Source: a virus
Length of the DNA stretch: 30,721 bases
Strand: one strand, 5' to 3'
Virus record (IMG/VR): IMGVR_UViG_3300030430_000942
Coordinates: 1-30,721 of that record
A program made the translations under genes and the position numbers. The notes under the pieces are model-generated. The model was not told the origin of the DNA. It was given only the letters and a program-made list of their open reading frames with translations, and searched no databases. This document shows positions 9,088-17,735 of the stretch, in pieces (the stretch's first letter is position 1; each line of letters starts with the position of its first letter).

Positions 9088-10314
9088 TTATGTAGCTCCA
9101 CTAGTATTTTTTACCTCTCCAAGACTAGGACTTTTATAAATGTTACCTGCCGTACTAAATATATTACCTATTGGATTTAAAGTAGGTTGATAAGCAGCAG
9201 CGGCTCCTGTAACACCAGAAGGTAAGCCAGATACAATATCTCTCATAAATCCAAACCTTGCGAATGGTTCATAAGCTTCCTCTAGTTGTGCTGCTCTATC
9301 CACATCATACTGTGCTTGTAGCTGTTGTTGCTCTAATGTGCCTACATTAAATAAAGCATTAACGTCTTTTAAGAAAGATGCTTGTGCTGATTCACCTAAC
9401 GCACCTTGTTGTGTAGCTAATGATCCAATGCCTTGACCTAAAGTACCAAATAAGTTTGCTGCATTCTGACCCATCTTAACAGCATTCTCGAAAGCTCTTG
9501 ATCTTAGTTCACCACCAGTTTTAGCTTTTTGTGCTTCAACATTTCTTTGAACTTCTTGTTCAGTTACAGCTTGACGGGAACCTCCAAAAGCTCCAGAAGC
9601 TACCATCTGTGCTCTTTGTCCAATGCCTTGAATGTCTCCTGCTCTTTGAATATCTGCTTGAGTAGTATCAATAACTTTTTCTACGTATGGGTTGTAAAAT
9701 TGTTTATATCCCTCTGGTCCAGCAAAACCACCAGACATTTGTTGGACAGGATTACCATCTGCATCATAAATAACATTACCTTCTGCATCTTTTTGATAAA
9801 CAGGTTGACCTTCTGCATCAAACATAGGAGTTCCTATAGCTTGTTGAAAAGCTCCAAGACCAAGATTAAACATGTCTTGAGCTTTTCCAAAATAAGGATC
9901 AGCTACACCTGTTCCTTCAGTTCCTTTTATTAAATTACCATCTGCATCATACTGACCCGTTAACATTTCCATCGCTCGAAGCTGTGGATCTGTAAAACTC
10001 ATAATATCTGGTGGTGCAACACCACCCTCTACCTCTTGGATAGGATTACCATAGATGTCTGTCTCGTCTTCTGTAATAACATTACCATCAGCATCTCGCA
10101 TAACATTACCATCAGCATCCAACTTTGGTATTTGTTTATAAATAGGAGTTCCGTCTTCATTAAATTGAGGAATACCAAAAAGAGGAGAAGTGGCAGCGAT
10201 ACCAGTAACTTCACCTGTTTCTTCATCAACTTGATAAATGTTTGCTAGAATGTCTTTTATGAATTTTTCTATGTACTCCGGTTGGAGTTGCATAGTTTTT
10301 TGTACAGTAGACAT
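9088..10314 (-). CDS. Putative internal virion/tail protein with DADGN repeats
   Basis: This 408-residue protein starts at a TAATG overlap with the previous gene, with GAGGAG upstream. The first half carries acidic repeats: DADGN at 66-70, 74-78, 123-127 and 184-188, with variants at 51-57, 86-91, 165-172 and 176-181. These loops resemble Ca2+-binding DxDGN loops or YD-type beta repeats. The second half is helical, with FYNPYVEKVID (206-216), MVASGAFGGSRQAV (237-250) and FARFGFMRDIVSGLPSG. The NPY and FGGSR blocks recur in internal proteins of marine podoviruses, which is why I place it in the ejection or tail-core set. No enzymatic motif is visible. Confidence 0.7.
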   Translation of the reverse strand: MSTVQKTMQLQPEYIEKFIKDILANIYQVDEETGEVTGIAATSPLFGIPQFNEDGTPIYKQIPKLDADGNVMRDADGNVITEDETDIYGNPIQEVEGGVAPPDIMSFTDPQLRAMEMLTGQYDADGNLIKGTEGTGVADPYFGKAQDMFNLGLGAFQQAIGTPMFDAEGQPVYQKDAEGNVIYDADGNPVQQMSGGFAGPEGYKQFYNPYVEKVIDTTQADIQRAGDIQGIGQRAQMVASGAFGGSRQAVTEQEVQRNVEAQKAKTGGELRSRAFENAVKMGQNAANLFGTLGQGIGSLATQQGALGESAQASFLKDVNALFNVGTLEQQQLQAQYDVDRAAQLEEAYEPFARFGFMRDIVSGLPSGVTGAAAAYQPTLNPIGNIFSTAGNIYKSPSLGEVKNTSGAT

Positions 10315-11060
10315 TAAGCTCTCCTCTCAAATTGATTCATCATTCTATACATTTTAGCTGCACCTTTGGCCCTATCTCCACCACCTGCTCCTTTAACAGC
10401 GTCAGCTGTCATTACAAACTCTCCGTCCGAGAGGCGAGCTTCTTGAACCCTACCCCCATTTTGATAGATAGCAGCGGGTATCGAATCACTCTTTCCGGTT
10501 CCCGGACCTCGTATCATTCCACCTTGAGCAGCTCCTACAATTCTACTAGGATATCTAAAATCAGGCACTGGAGTTCCTCTATAGTCAGGCACTCTCTCTC
10601 CTGTTTCATATTGTCTTTGTTCCATAGCACTAAAAGGATTTTTATTTTTAGTCATTTGATTAAGTAAGGCAGCAGAAACTAGAGCGTTTAAAGGATTATC
10701 TGTTTCTTGAGATATCAAAGCATTGAATATACCGGGAATACCAAATGCTTGACTTGGTTGAGCCATTCCTGCTTGTTGAAAAAATTTACTAGCTGGACTA
10801 GTATCTCTAGCTTGAGTTGCCATTTTTAATAATTGATTACCTCTACCACTAGGAGAACTATCCCTACCAAAACTTAACATTTGAGTTGCCATATTCAATT
10901 GTGGATTTGTTGCAAACAAACTTCCAACGCCACTTGTTAGTGCATCTTTAAAACTTCCACCACTTAATAATGTACCAAGTCCTGAACCAAGAGCCGCACC
11001 TTTTGGACCTCCTGTAACAAGACCAACAATCGTACCTATTGTTTGTAATATATTTGACAT
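10314..11060 (-). CDS. Virion protein with Gly/Ala-rich N-terminus and SDGEFVMTADAV C-terminal module
   Basis: This 248-residue protein has a strong start (ATAAGGAG before ATG). The first 50 residues are hydrophobic and glycine-rich (IGTIVGLVTGGPKGAALGSGLGTLLSGG), typical of membrane-active ejection proteins. The C-terminal 70 residues form a recognisable module: GGMIRGPGTGKSDSIPA, a short loop, ARLSDGEFVMTADAVKGAGGGD, then a basic MYRMMNQFERRA end. I know this module from the C-termini of many marine-phage virion proteins, where its function is undefined. It sits upstream of the three other putative internal proteins, is co-oriented with them, and overlaps the next gene by one base. Confidence 0.75.
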   Translation of the reverse strand: MSNILQTIGTIVGLVTGGPKGAALGSGLGTLLSGGSFKDALTSGVGSLFATNPQLNMATQMLSFGRDSSPSGRGNQLLKMATQARDTSPASKFFQQAGMAQPSQAFGIPGIFNALISQETDNPLNALVSAALLNQMTKNKNPFSAMEQRQYETGERVPDYRGTPVPDFRYPSRIVGAAQGGMIRGPGTGKSDSIPAAIYQNGGRVQEARLSDGEFVMTADAVKGAGGGDRAKGAAKMYRMMNQFERRA

Positions 11061-11111
11061 TTTATCTCCTTATAACATAATAGCAAATAATTTTAAAAAT
11101 TACCATATCTT

Positions 11112-11408
11112 TTATGTTGTTGTTACAGTTACACTTCCTACCGCTGTTGTTCCTACATTTGTTCCCACGTGTGGAGTATTGGCTTCTGTTATTTTTACAA
11201 AGCCTCCATGATTAAAAAGTCCACCTATTTCTAGTCCTTGATTATCGTTTTGTAAATCCGTTAAAACAAAAGTTGAAGCTCTACCCTCACCAGGATTTTG
11301 TATTTGATCAAGATATACTGCAAAGTTACGAACTAAAGTAGTAAAATATTGTTGATCATACTGACCCGGTGGTATTGGAAAAAAGGGTAATACTAAATTT
11401 CTAGACAT
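11112..11408 (-). CDS. Small virion protein ending in a VGTTAVGSV repeat
   Basis: This 98-residue protein has an N-terminal helix-rich part (LPFFPIPPGQYDQQYFTTLVRNFAVYLDQIQNPG) and a beta-rich middle. It ends with HVGTNVGTTAVGSVTVTTT, one unit of a repeat that is multiplied in the proteins at 18908-19675 and 21115-21897. It overlaps the stop of the stabilisation-like gene by one base (TAATG), with GGGAG upstream, so the two are likely coupled. I infer a tail or neck accessory role from position. The family is not recognised. Confidence 0.65.
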   Translation of the reverse strand: MSRNLVLPFFPIPPGQYDQQYFTTLVRNFAVYLDQIQNPGEGRASTFVLTDLQNDNQGLEIGGLFNHGGFVKITEANTPHVGTNVGTTAVGSVTVTTT

Positions 11409-13318
11409 TACCTTCTCCCATCCGGCCTAATATCAACTCTTGGTGAACCTAATCTCCATCCAACACCTGTGTTAGAAGAAGAAACTCTTAATGCAAAACT
11501 TCGTCCTCTTAACCTTACTCTAGCATCTTGTGTAAATTGTTCTACTGGTACAGTAGCAGATTTTTCTATCGTTGAATCTTCTGTTTGTAAATAATTACCA
11601 CCAGGAGCATTTCTTGTTTTAACAGTTAATGTAGCTTGAGCACCAATAGCAGAATTTCTAAATGTTATGTCAGGAATAACACGATTGATAAAAGTAAATT
11701 TATCTCCATCTCCTATGTCTATTTGACTAGATTCAATATGAGCAGCAATCGCTGTAACAGGATTTGTGCTTCCATCATCGTCACCTGTTTCATGATTATA
11801 TAAATATCCATCCGTATTCGCAGCAATAGGAAGTTCATTAACTCCTCTATCCATCCATGCCGTTCTGGTTAAAGAACCAACGTACCAAACTTTTTGTTCG
11901 TAATTGAATATAACATACTTATTTATTTCAGTTGAATCAGAAGAAGGATAAAACCACCATATCTCTGAAAAACCTGCATTAGCAGATGCAAATACTTTTT
12001 GAGATTGTTCTTTGTTTAAATCACCAAATACAAAATCTTTTACTGTGCAGGGTAGTTTTTGTACAGAACCTGTGTAAATATAAAACTCATTAAAACCCAT
12101 CCAAAAAACTGTATCTTCAACTGCAATAGCTGCTTGAGGACTACGAATAGAAAGATTTTCTGAAATAAGTTGCACTCCAAATGTAATAGGTGGTCCTAAA
12201 AACTGCAATGTATAAAGAGAAGTGTCTGTAAAAACTAAAACTTGCTGACGAGTTTCTATTGCACAAACAATTTCTGAACCAGAACCAAGTCTTAATTCAC
12301 CTGCTGTATTAGTTGCTGTTGTTCTCCAATCAGTTAAAGACTCTTGACTCGAAAAACGTATAAGCAGTGGATCTTGTGTACCTATATTTGATTCTGGATC
12401 ACACCCAAAAGCAAGAACGTGTCTATCTCTGTCAGAAACTAAAACTTGTGTAGCAATCGTTGGAGCAAGATCTGAATTAGTCAAAGTGTTTAATTCAACT
12501 GCCCTTACGGTTAAACCATTTGTTTTATCCCAATAATAAATACCTGCATTTCTAACATTCATTAACAGGTCTTCACCAAAATTATCATGTGACCACAAAC
12601 GTAAAACACCTGTTGTAGTAATTGTAGCTCCACTTCCCCAAGTTAATCGACCCCAAGTACCTGCTCCCCAACCATTTCCTCCAACACCAGTATCTAATCC
12701 TTGATTAATTTGATACTTTCCTACAACAGAACTACCACCATTACCTGTATCAGAGGAGTTAGCATTTACTTGTGTGGGAGTATAAGATCCATCTACAGTA
12801 ATAGTGCCTAAACTAGATACCTCTCTGGCCAAAATAGTATAAGTGTTATTATCAGTTACGGAATTAACTTTGTATTCTTGATTAAGAACATTGGCTGTAA
12901 TATTACCACCTAAAGTAACAGCTCCGCTAAATGTAACAAAATCACCTACAATCGCACCATGACTCGTATCCGTAACTGTAATTGTTGAAGATCCATTAGA
13001 AGCAGAAAAAGTTACATCACCGGCAGCTGTAGTAGATCTTAAAGGAGTAATGTCATAATACGCTTCTCCCTCTTCTATGTAGTATTTTTTATTTGTTCCT
13101 ATACCTATAAACTTTTCAAGTGCTAAAGTTTGCCAAGCATGTAATGCTCTACAAGTGCCAAGGAACGAGTTACTTCCTTTTTTTGTCCAACCACCTATTT
13201 TTTCTGGATATCCTGCTCTGAATCTAACTTTATCACAATCATTCCAACCTCCTTCATTAGAATAAGAGGTAAGCTCTTTATTAATACCTGGTCTGAATTG
13301 TAACTTTGTTAAAGGCAT
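11408..13318 (-). CDS. Tail/DNA-stabilisation protein, P22 gp10-like
   Basis: This 636-residue protein begins MPLTKLQFRPGINKELTSYSNEGGWNDCDKVRFRAGYPEKIGGW. In the phage proteins I know this is the signature of a packaged-DNA-stabilisation or tail-hub protein related to P22 gp10. After an immunoglobulin-like stretch (about residues 100-185) and a GW-rich motif (GWGAGTWGRLTWGSG, 216-230), residues 250-540 form a beta-propeller-like set of short strands (VLVSDRDRHVLAFGC, VLVFTDTSLYTLQFLG, TVFWMGFNEFYIYTG, EIWWFYPSS). It would plug the neck below the adaptor proteins encoded upstream. The start directly follows the preceding stop and has only a weak ribosome binding site. Confidence 0.75.
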   Translation of the reverse strand: MPLTKLQFRPGINKELTSYSNEGGWNDCDKVRFRAGYPEKIGGWTKKGSNSFLGTCRALHAWQTLALEKFIGIGTNKKYYIEEGEAYYDITPLRSTTAAGDVTFSASNGSSTITVTDTSHGAIVGDFVTFSGAVTLGGNITANVLNQEYKVNSVTDNNTYTILAREVSSLGTITVDGSYTPTQVNANSSDTGNGGSSVVGKYQINQGLDTGVGGNGWGAGTWGRLTWGSGATITTTGVLRLWSHDNFGEDLLMNVRNAGIYYWDKTNGLTVRAVELNTLTNSDLAPTIATQVLVSDRDRHVLAFGCDPESNIGTQDPLLIRFSSQESLTDWRTTATNTAGELRLGSGSEIVCAIETRQQVLVFTDTSLYTLQFLGPPITFGVQLISENLSIRSPQAAIAVEDTVFWMGFNEFYIYTGSVQKLPCTVKDFVFGDLNKEQSQKVFASANAGFSEIWWFYPSSDSTEINKYVIFNYEQKVWYVGSLTRTAWMDRGVNELPIAANTDGYLYNHETGDDDGSTNPVTAIAAHIESSQIDIGDGDKFTFINRVIPDITFRNSAIGAQATLTVKTRNAPGGNYLQTEDSTIEKSATVPVEQFTQDARVRLRGRSFALRVSSSNTGVGWRLGSPRVDIRPDGRR

Positions 13319-14161
13319 TTAATGTTTCTTTTTATTTTCTAACTTTTTAGTGTTCGTTAATGATTGTTTATCTAATAAAGTAAAACCTCTGCGATTAGCA
13401 AATATCTCTGGATCTTTTTCCCATTTATCTGCACATTTTTCTAACCAACGCATAGTCATCTCATGTGTAGGTGCTTTACCATTTTTCATTAATTCATTCT
13501 CTGTATTAAGATATGCAAAAACTTCAGCTTGTGCTTGAGCACCACTAATACCTAAATCAAAGATATAAATCATATTACCTTCATCTATAATCCCACCTCT
13601 TGGTCTAGCACTAGTAAGAGCTTGTTTCATAGCTGTCATAATATGATATCTATTTTCTTCTCTTTCATACATTTCTTCTGTAATTTCATCGACACCTAAA
13701 TGTTTTAACAAAGAGTTATATTGATTAATAAAAAAGTTTAGTTTTCTAATAGCACCTTGTACAGAGTTTTGTGCATTTACAGAATGTGTTTGTATTTCTA
13801 GTATTTCTACTTCTAACATTTCCCTTTGCAAATCATCTTGACACTCTAACAATTCACGTTGTTTCATTTTAAGTTCAACAGCTTTTTTCTGCATACGTAT
13901 TTGTGCTTCTTGTAAAGCATTTTTTGTTTTATCTACTTCTGCCAAAGTATGTTTGATAGAACGTATGGGTGTAATAGCAGTTACATCTAGTGTTACTCCC
14001 ATAAATTGAGAATGTGATTTATAAAAATTACTACATGCCTGTTGCACCATAGGCATATTCTTATCTATGTTTTTTAACATAGTTTTATACTCTGGCTTTA
14101 CTTCAGATAAAGATGTTTGTATGTTTTTTATAACAAGTTCAGTTTTCAACTTATCCACCAT
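13319..14161 (-). CDS. Coiled-coil protein of unknown function
   Basis: This 280-residue protein has a long amphipathic, charged helix at roughly residues 70-150 (VDKTKNALQEAQIRMQKKAV, MKQRELLECQDDLQREMLEV), which predicts a coiled coil. The C-terminal third has ALTSARPRGGIIDEGNMIYIFDLG and ends in a Lys-rich tail. Its ATG overlaps the upstream stop by 11 bases with no clear Shine-Dalgarno, so translation may depend on coupling. It lies between the propeller-fibre genes and the gp10-like gene. It could be a fibre chaperone, a tape-like spacer or a non-virion protein, and I cannot choose between these. Confidence 0.65.
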   Translation of the reverse strand: MVDKLKTELVIKNIQTSLSEVKPEYKTMLKNIDKNMPMVQQACSNFYKSHSQFMGVTLDVTAITPIRSIKHTLAEVDKTKNALQEAQIRMQKKAVELKMKQRELLECQDDLQREMLEVEILEIQTHSVNAQNSVQGAIRKLNFFINQYNSLLKHLGVDEITEEMYEREENRYHIMTAMKQALTSARPRGGIIDEGNMIYIFDLGISGAQAQAEVFAYLNTENELMKNGKAPTHEMTMRWLEKCADKWEKDPEIFANRRGFTLLDKQSLTNTKKLENKKKH

Positions 14162-14495
14162 TCAATGTTGTTAAATCATTCCATATTCTTGTAGCATGAG
14201 TTGCAGGCACAAAATCTTCTTCACTACCATCAGATGCTAATTGTTTCCAACCATTACCATCACTTACACTTGTAAGATATGTAGTCAAAGCATCTTTACT
14301 TGCTATCTCACCTTCAGAGCCAGATATATCGGCTCCATCATCTGCAATACCAAGCATTACATAATCCCTTGGACTTGCTGTACTGCTATCATAAACAGGA
14401 AACATACCTCCTGTTGCTTGAGGTACACCAAACTTTAAAAAGGTTGGTATTGTACCTTCTGCTGTTAATCTGTATTTTACTACTTTATAAGCCAT
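14151..14495 (-). CDS. Small virion-associated protein
   Basis: This 114-residue protein has an AAGGAGATAAT ribosome binding site before the ATG. It starts AYKVVKYRLTAEGTIPTFLKFG, followed by a beta-rich part with MFPVYDSSTASPRDYVMLGIADDGAD and GNGWKQLASDG. I do not recognise the family. It directly follows the kelch-like fibre genes, so it could be a fibre tip, cap or chaperone. The predicted mostly-beta composition fits a virion part, but this is inference. Confidence 0.6.
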   Translation of the reverse strand: MAYKVVKYRLTAEGTIPTFLKFGVPQATGGMFPVYDSSTASPRDYVMLGIADDGADISGSEGEIASKDALTTYLTSVSDGNGWKQLASDGSEEDFVPATHATRIWNDLTTLNGG

Positions 14496-14510
14496 ATTAT
14501 CTCCTTTTAA

Positions 14511-15539
14511 TTAAGCTATTCCACCATGAGATGCAGACGTACCACTAGTAGAATTTGCTAGATCATTAGTAGTTAAATCTGCCCAATCTTGAGAATTACC
14601 AGTACTAGCTATAGTTATGTATTGTATATCTGCCAAACTGCCACTAAAATCAAAACCAAACCATCTTGTAGGACTTGTACAAGCTCCACCTGCACTAGAG
14701 TCAGCAGCTTGTAAATCACCAAAATCAGTTCCATTTCCTGCACTAGCTATGGTTATATATTCTATCACATTTAATTGTGAACTTGAATAACCACCTGCAA
14801 TAATACCTCTGGTGCTATTAGATTGACCACTTAAACATTGTTTTTTAGCTGCTGTCGCACTACCAAAATCTGTTGCATTACCTGCACTAGCTATGGTGAC
14901 ATAGTTTATGTGGTCAATATTTCCAAATAAAGGACTATTCCCCATGCCAGTTGCTGTATAAGACCTAGTTGTTGATTGACCACCTGTAGTTCTATAAAAA
15001 GTATTAACAAGGTCTCCAAAATCTGTTGCATTCCCTGCACTAGCTATTGTTACGTAATCTATAATATTAGTAACTGAACTAGCATATCCACCACTTATTA
15101 AACCTCTAGTAGAACTACTTGTTCCTGCTGCACCATATCTTGCCACTGTTACATCACCAAAATCTGTTGCAGTGCCACCAGTTGCAACAGGCCAATATTC
15201 TATTGTAGGTTGAGTGCTATCACCTAAATGTGCAACCATTCTTGTACTACTTCCAAAAGCAGCTGCAAGAAATATATTTAGAGCACTAGAATCACCAAAG
15301 TCTGTAGAGTCTGCTTGTGATGCCATGTTAAATTGATGTACTGTTTTATAACTACTACCACCTGCTAAAACAAAACCCGGAGAATATGCATTACCTGCTG
15401 TAGGCCATTTGCCTTGTTTATTTAACATAAGTTGTTCATCAGAAGTAAAAACAGCATTACCTGAAGTATCTTCATAATTATTAGAAGGAATAACCTGTGA
15501 TTCATCTGTTGTTGTTAATCCACCTAAGTATCTTGCCAT
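14511..15539 (-). CDS. Kelch-like six-blade beta-propeller tail protein, copy 1
   Basis: This 342-residue protein starts at the ATG at 15539, with GGAGG nine bases upstream and a TAATG overlap with copy 2; the longer in-frame start at 15569 has no such signal. After an N-terminal part of about 45 residues (MARYLGGLTTTDESQVIPSN), six repeats of 45-50 residues follow. Each has a TRGxIxGGY strand and a YITIASAGNATDFGDL strand. The GG doublet and the aromatic near the end match the kelch blade plan. The last blade has DWADL, keeping the Trp typical of kelch repeats. A propeller of this kind in a tail operon probably forms part of a receptor-binding fibre. Fold and function are inferred from the repeat pattern. 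Confidence 0.75.
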   Translation of the reverse strand: MARYLGGLTTTDESQVIPSNNYEDTSGNAVFTSDEQLMLNKQGKWPTAGNAYSPGFVLAGGSSYKTVHQFNMASQADSTDFGDSSALNIFLAAAFGSSTRMVAHLGDSTQPTIEYWPVATGGTATDFGDVTVARYGAAGTSSSTRGLISGGYASSVTNIIDYVTIASAGNATDFGDLVNTFYRTTGGQSTTRSYTATGMGNSPLFGNIDHINYVTIASAGNATDFGSATAAKKQCLSGQSNSTRGIIAGGYSSSQLNVIEYITIASAGNGTDFGDLQAADSSAGGACTSPTRWFGFDFSGSLADIQYITIASTGNSQDWADLTTNDLANSTSGTSASHGGIA

Positions 15540-16495
15540 TACTGCAATCCTCCATGAGCATTTGAACAACCAGAACAGATTTGTCTACCTTCAGTTAAGT
15601 CCCCAAAGTCTGTTGCATTCCCTAAAGAAGCAATTGCAACTTTATCTATAACATTTGATGTTGCTCCATTAGGGTCTCCTCCTGCCCAAAAACCAGTTGT
15701 ATTGTTTGAAAAAGATGCAAAACTCTTTCTTGATTGACTTAAATCACCAAAGTCTTGTGCATTACCTGCTGATGCTATTGTAATATATTGAATGACGTTT
15801 GTTGTAGCTCCTGACCCATCACCCCCTCCAATTAAACCTCTGGTTGAACTTGAACAAGCTCCAAGAGTCATATCTGCAGCAAGTAAATCACCAAAGTCTG
15901 TAGCATTACCTGCTGAAGCTATAGTTATGTAGTCTATAACATTTGATTTAGAACCTGTGTAACCTCCTGATAAAGTTCCTCTAGTAGGACTTGCCGAAGC
16001 ACCACTTTCAGAACCTCTCGCTATAGTTAAATCGCCAAAGTCAGTACTATTACTTGTGCTTGCTATGGTTATGTACTCAATTACATTTGTATAAGCACCA
16101 CCAGAATAACCCAAATTAATAATACCTCTGGTTGAACTACTTGACCCACTACAAGTACTAGCTGTTGCAGATAAATCTCCAAAATCTGATAAAGTTCCTG
16201 TTGATGCAAAAGTTGAATACTGTATTACATTTACTGTACCTCCTGATGTTCCACCCCCTGCAAATACCGCTCTTGTTGAAGAACCTAGTGCAGCAAAACC
16301 ATTAGCTGCAGCTAATAAGTCACCAAAATCAGTAGCATTTGATGATGCAGCTGTATTAATAAAATCAATAGTTGCACTATAAGGATTATCTCCTGCAACT
16401 AAAGCAAAACCAGAACCTAAAAATTCAGCCCACCTATCACCTTTAACAGCCACGCCTTGTTGTCTTAAATCCCATACTCCAGAAAAATTAGGCAT
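15539..16495 (-). CDS. Kelch-like six-blade beta-propeller tail protein, copy 2
   Basis: This 318-residue protein has a GGAG ten bases before its ATG. It begins MPNFSGVWDLRQQGVAVKGD and then shows six repeats ending in ATDFGDLLAA, LSDFGDLSA, STDFGDLTIA, ATDFGDLLAA, AQDFGDLSQ and ATDFGDLTEG. The C-terminal SNAHGGLQ aligns with the HGGIA ends of copies 1 and 3 and could supply the strand that closes the ring. Copies 1-3 are clear paralogues: their repeat cores are near-identical, while N-termini and inter-strand loops differ. They may form alternative or stacked fibre subunits. Confidence 0.75.
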   Translation of the reverse strand: MPNFSGVWDLRQQGVAVKGDRWAEFLGSGFALVAGDNPYSATIDFINTAASSNATDFGDLLAAANGFAALGSSTRAVFAGGGTSGGTVNVIQYSTFASTGTLSDFGDLSATASTCSGSSSSTRGIINLGYSGGAYTNVIEYITIASTSNSTDFGDLTIARGSESGASASPTRGTLSGGYTGSKSNVIDYITIASAGNATDFGDLLAADMTLGACSSSTRGLIGGGDGSGATTNVIQYITIASAGNAQDFGDLSQSRKSFASFSNNTTGFWAGGDPNGATSNVIDKVAIASLGNATDFGDLTEGRQICSGCSNAHGGLQ

Positions 16496-16511
16496 TATTA
16501 AATATCTCCAT

Positions 16512-17726
16512 TTAAGATGCTATCCCACCATGAGCTACTGATGTTCCTCCAACAGAACTATTAAAACCTGATCTTGTAACATCTGCCCAATTTGTTGTGT
16601 TACCTGTGCTTGCAAATTGCACTGTTTGTATTTCTTTTGTTTGACCAAAGAAAATAGCACCAAACCATCTTGTTGTGCTTGAAACTCCTGCAAAAACATC
16701 TCCTTTGGCTACTACTAAATCACCAAAGTCAGTGGCATTTCCTGCACTCGCTATGGTAATGTAATCCATAGTATTTACAGTTGAACCAGGAATATTACCA
16801 CCCCCCACAATCGACCTTGTTCTATTTGAATGTCCTGAAGATGCCTGTGAACGAGCTTGTGTCAGATCTCCAAAGTCAGTGGCATTACCAGTAGATGCAA
16901 TGGTAAAATAATCGATAATTTCTGAAGTTCCAAAACCGGTTGTGTACCCACCTGCATTTATGCTTCTAGTGTCAGAATTTCCAGAAGTAGCTTGATAACT
17001 TGCTCTAGTTAAATTTCCAAAAGTTGTTGCATTACCAGCAGATGCAATGGTAATGTAATCAGATACATCTGCACCTGTAAATCCACTTGGCGTATATCCA
17101 CCACTAAATATCCCTCTTGTTGCGTTATTTGTTCCTCTACCACCAAGCCTTCTTGTTGATAATTCACCAAAACTTGTTGAACTTCCACCACTTGAAGTTG
17201 ACCAATATTCTAAATATTTACCTGCATCAGCATCAGGACTAAGACCTTTTTCAGCAACCATTCTTGTTAAATTTGATATTGCATAAGGCGTACTAATACT
17301 ACCACCTGCACTAAAATCAGCAAAAGATGTAGTGTCAGATTGAGAACTCATATTAAATTTATCAATATACGTATTTTGAGCAAGTAAAAAAGCAAAAGTA
17401 GATTCTGCAGGAGTTGCTGAACTAGATGCACTATAAGGACTTGAACCAAAGGCATTGTTTGCTAAACCTGTTACAGAATAACTTGTGTCATTAGTCAAAC
17501 CTGTAATGGTAACAGGACTTGAGGAACTTGTTGCTCCAGTAGATACTCCACTTGCTATTGCTGTTGCTGTATAGGAACTAATATCACCACCACCAGTATC
17601 TGATGGATTAGTAAAAGCTACACTAATTTCTGTATCACCTGCTGTAACACTTATTGTAGGTGCATCTGGTGCTCTTAGTTGATCAAAGCCCCCTAAGGCT
17701 CCTCCCTTTGGTCTATTCTTACCCAT
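16512..17726 (-). CDS. Kelch-like six-blade beta-propeller tail protein, copy 3, with N-terminal fibronectin type III domain
   Basis: This 404-residue protein has AGGAA six bases before its ATG. Residues 20-107 form a fibronectin type III domain: APDAPTISVTAGDTEISVAF, then GGDISSYTATAI, ITGLTNDTSYSVTGLANN and the closing SATPAES. Six kelch-like repeats follow. The sixth reads TTNWADV with the kelch Trp, and the C-terminus SVAHGGIAS matches the ends of the other copies. FN3 domains in phage tails commonly act as spacers or carbohydrate-adhesion modules. The gene opens the three-copy array and presumably yields the longest fibre subunit. Confidence 0.78.
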   Translation of the reverse strand: MGKNRPKGGALGGFDQLRAPDAPTISVTAGDTEISVAFTNPSDTGGGDISSYTATAIASGVSTGATSSSSPVTITGLTNDTSYSVTGLANNAFGSSPYSASSSATPAESTFAFLLAQNTYIDKFNMSSQSDTTSFADFSAGGSISTPYAISNLTRMVAEKGLSPDADAGKYLEYWSTSSGGSSTSFGELSTRRLGGRGTNNATRGIFSGGYTPSGFTGADVSDYITIASAGNATTFGNLTRASYQATSGNSDTRSINAGGYTTGFGTSEIIDYFTIASTGNATDFGDLTQARSQASSGHSNRTRSIVGGGNIPGSTVNTMDYITIASAGNATDFGDLVVAKGDVFAGVSSTTRWFGAIFFGQTKEIQTVQFASTGNTTNWADVTRSGFNSSVGGTSVAHGGIAS

Positions 17727-17735
17727 AAATTATTC

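Noticed and set aside
9088-10314. DADGN repeats, considered as an Rhs/YD toxin
   Set aside because: There is no YD-repeat core pattern and no toxin domain; the C-terminal half matches phage internal-protein style.
11166-11171. CACGTG hexamer, considered as a degenerate parS
   Set aside because: The flanks do not extend the palindrome toward GTTTCACGTGAAAC; the same applies to CACGTG at 29581-29586.
14511-17726. Repeated DNA in the propeller genes, considered as CRISPR or diversity-generating-retroelement variable repeats
   Set aside because: The repeats are in frame, encode blades, lack uniform spacers, and no reverse transcriptase or template repeat is visible in the window.
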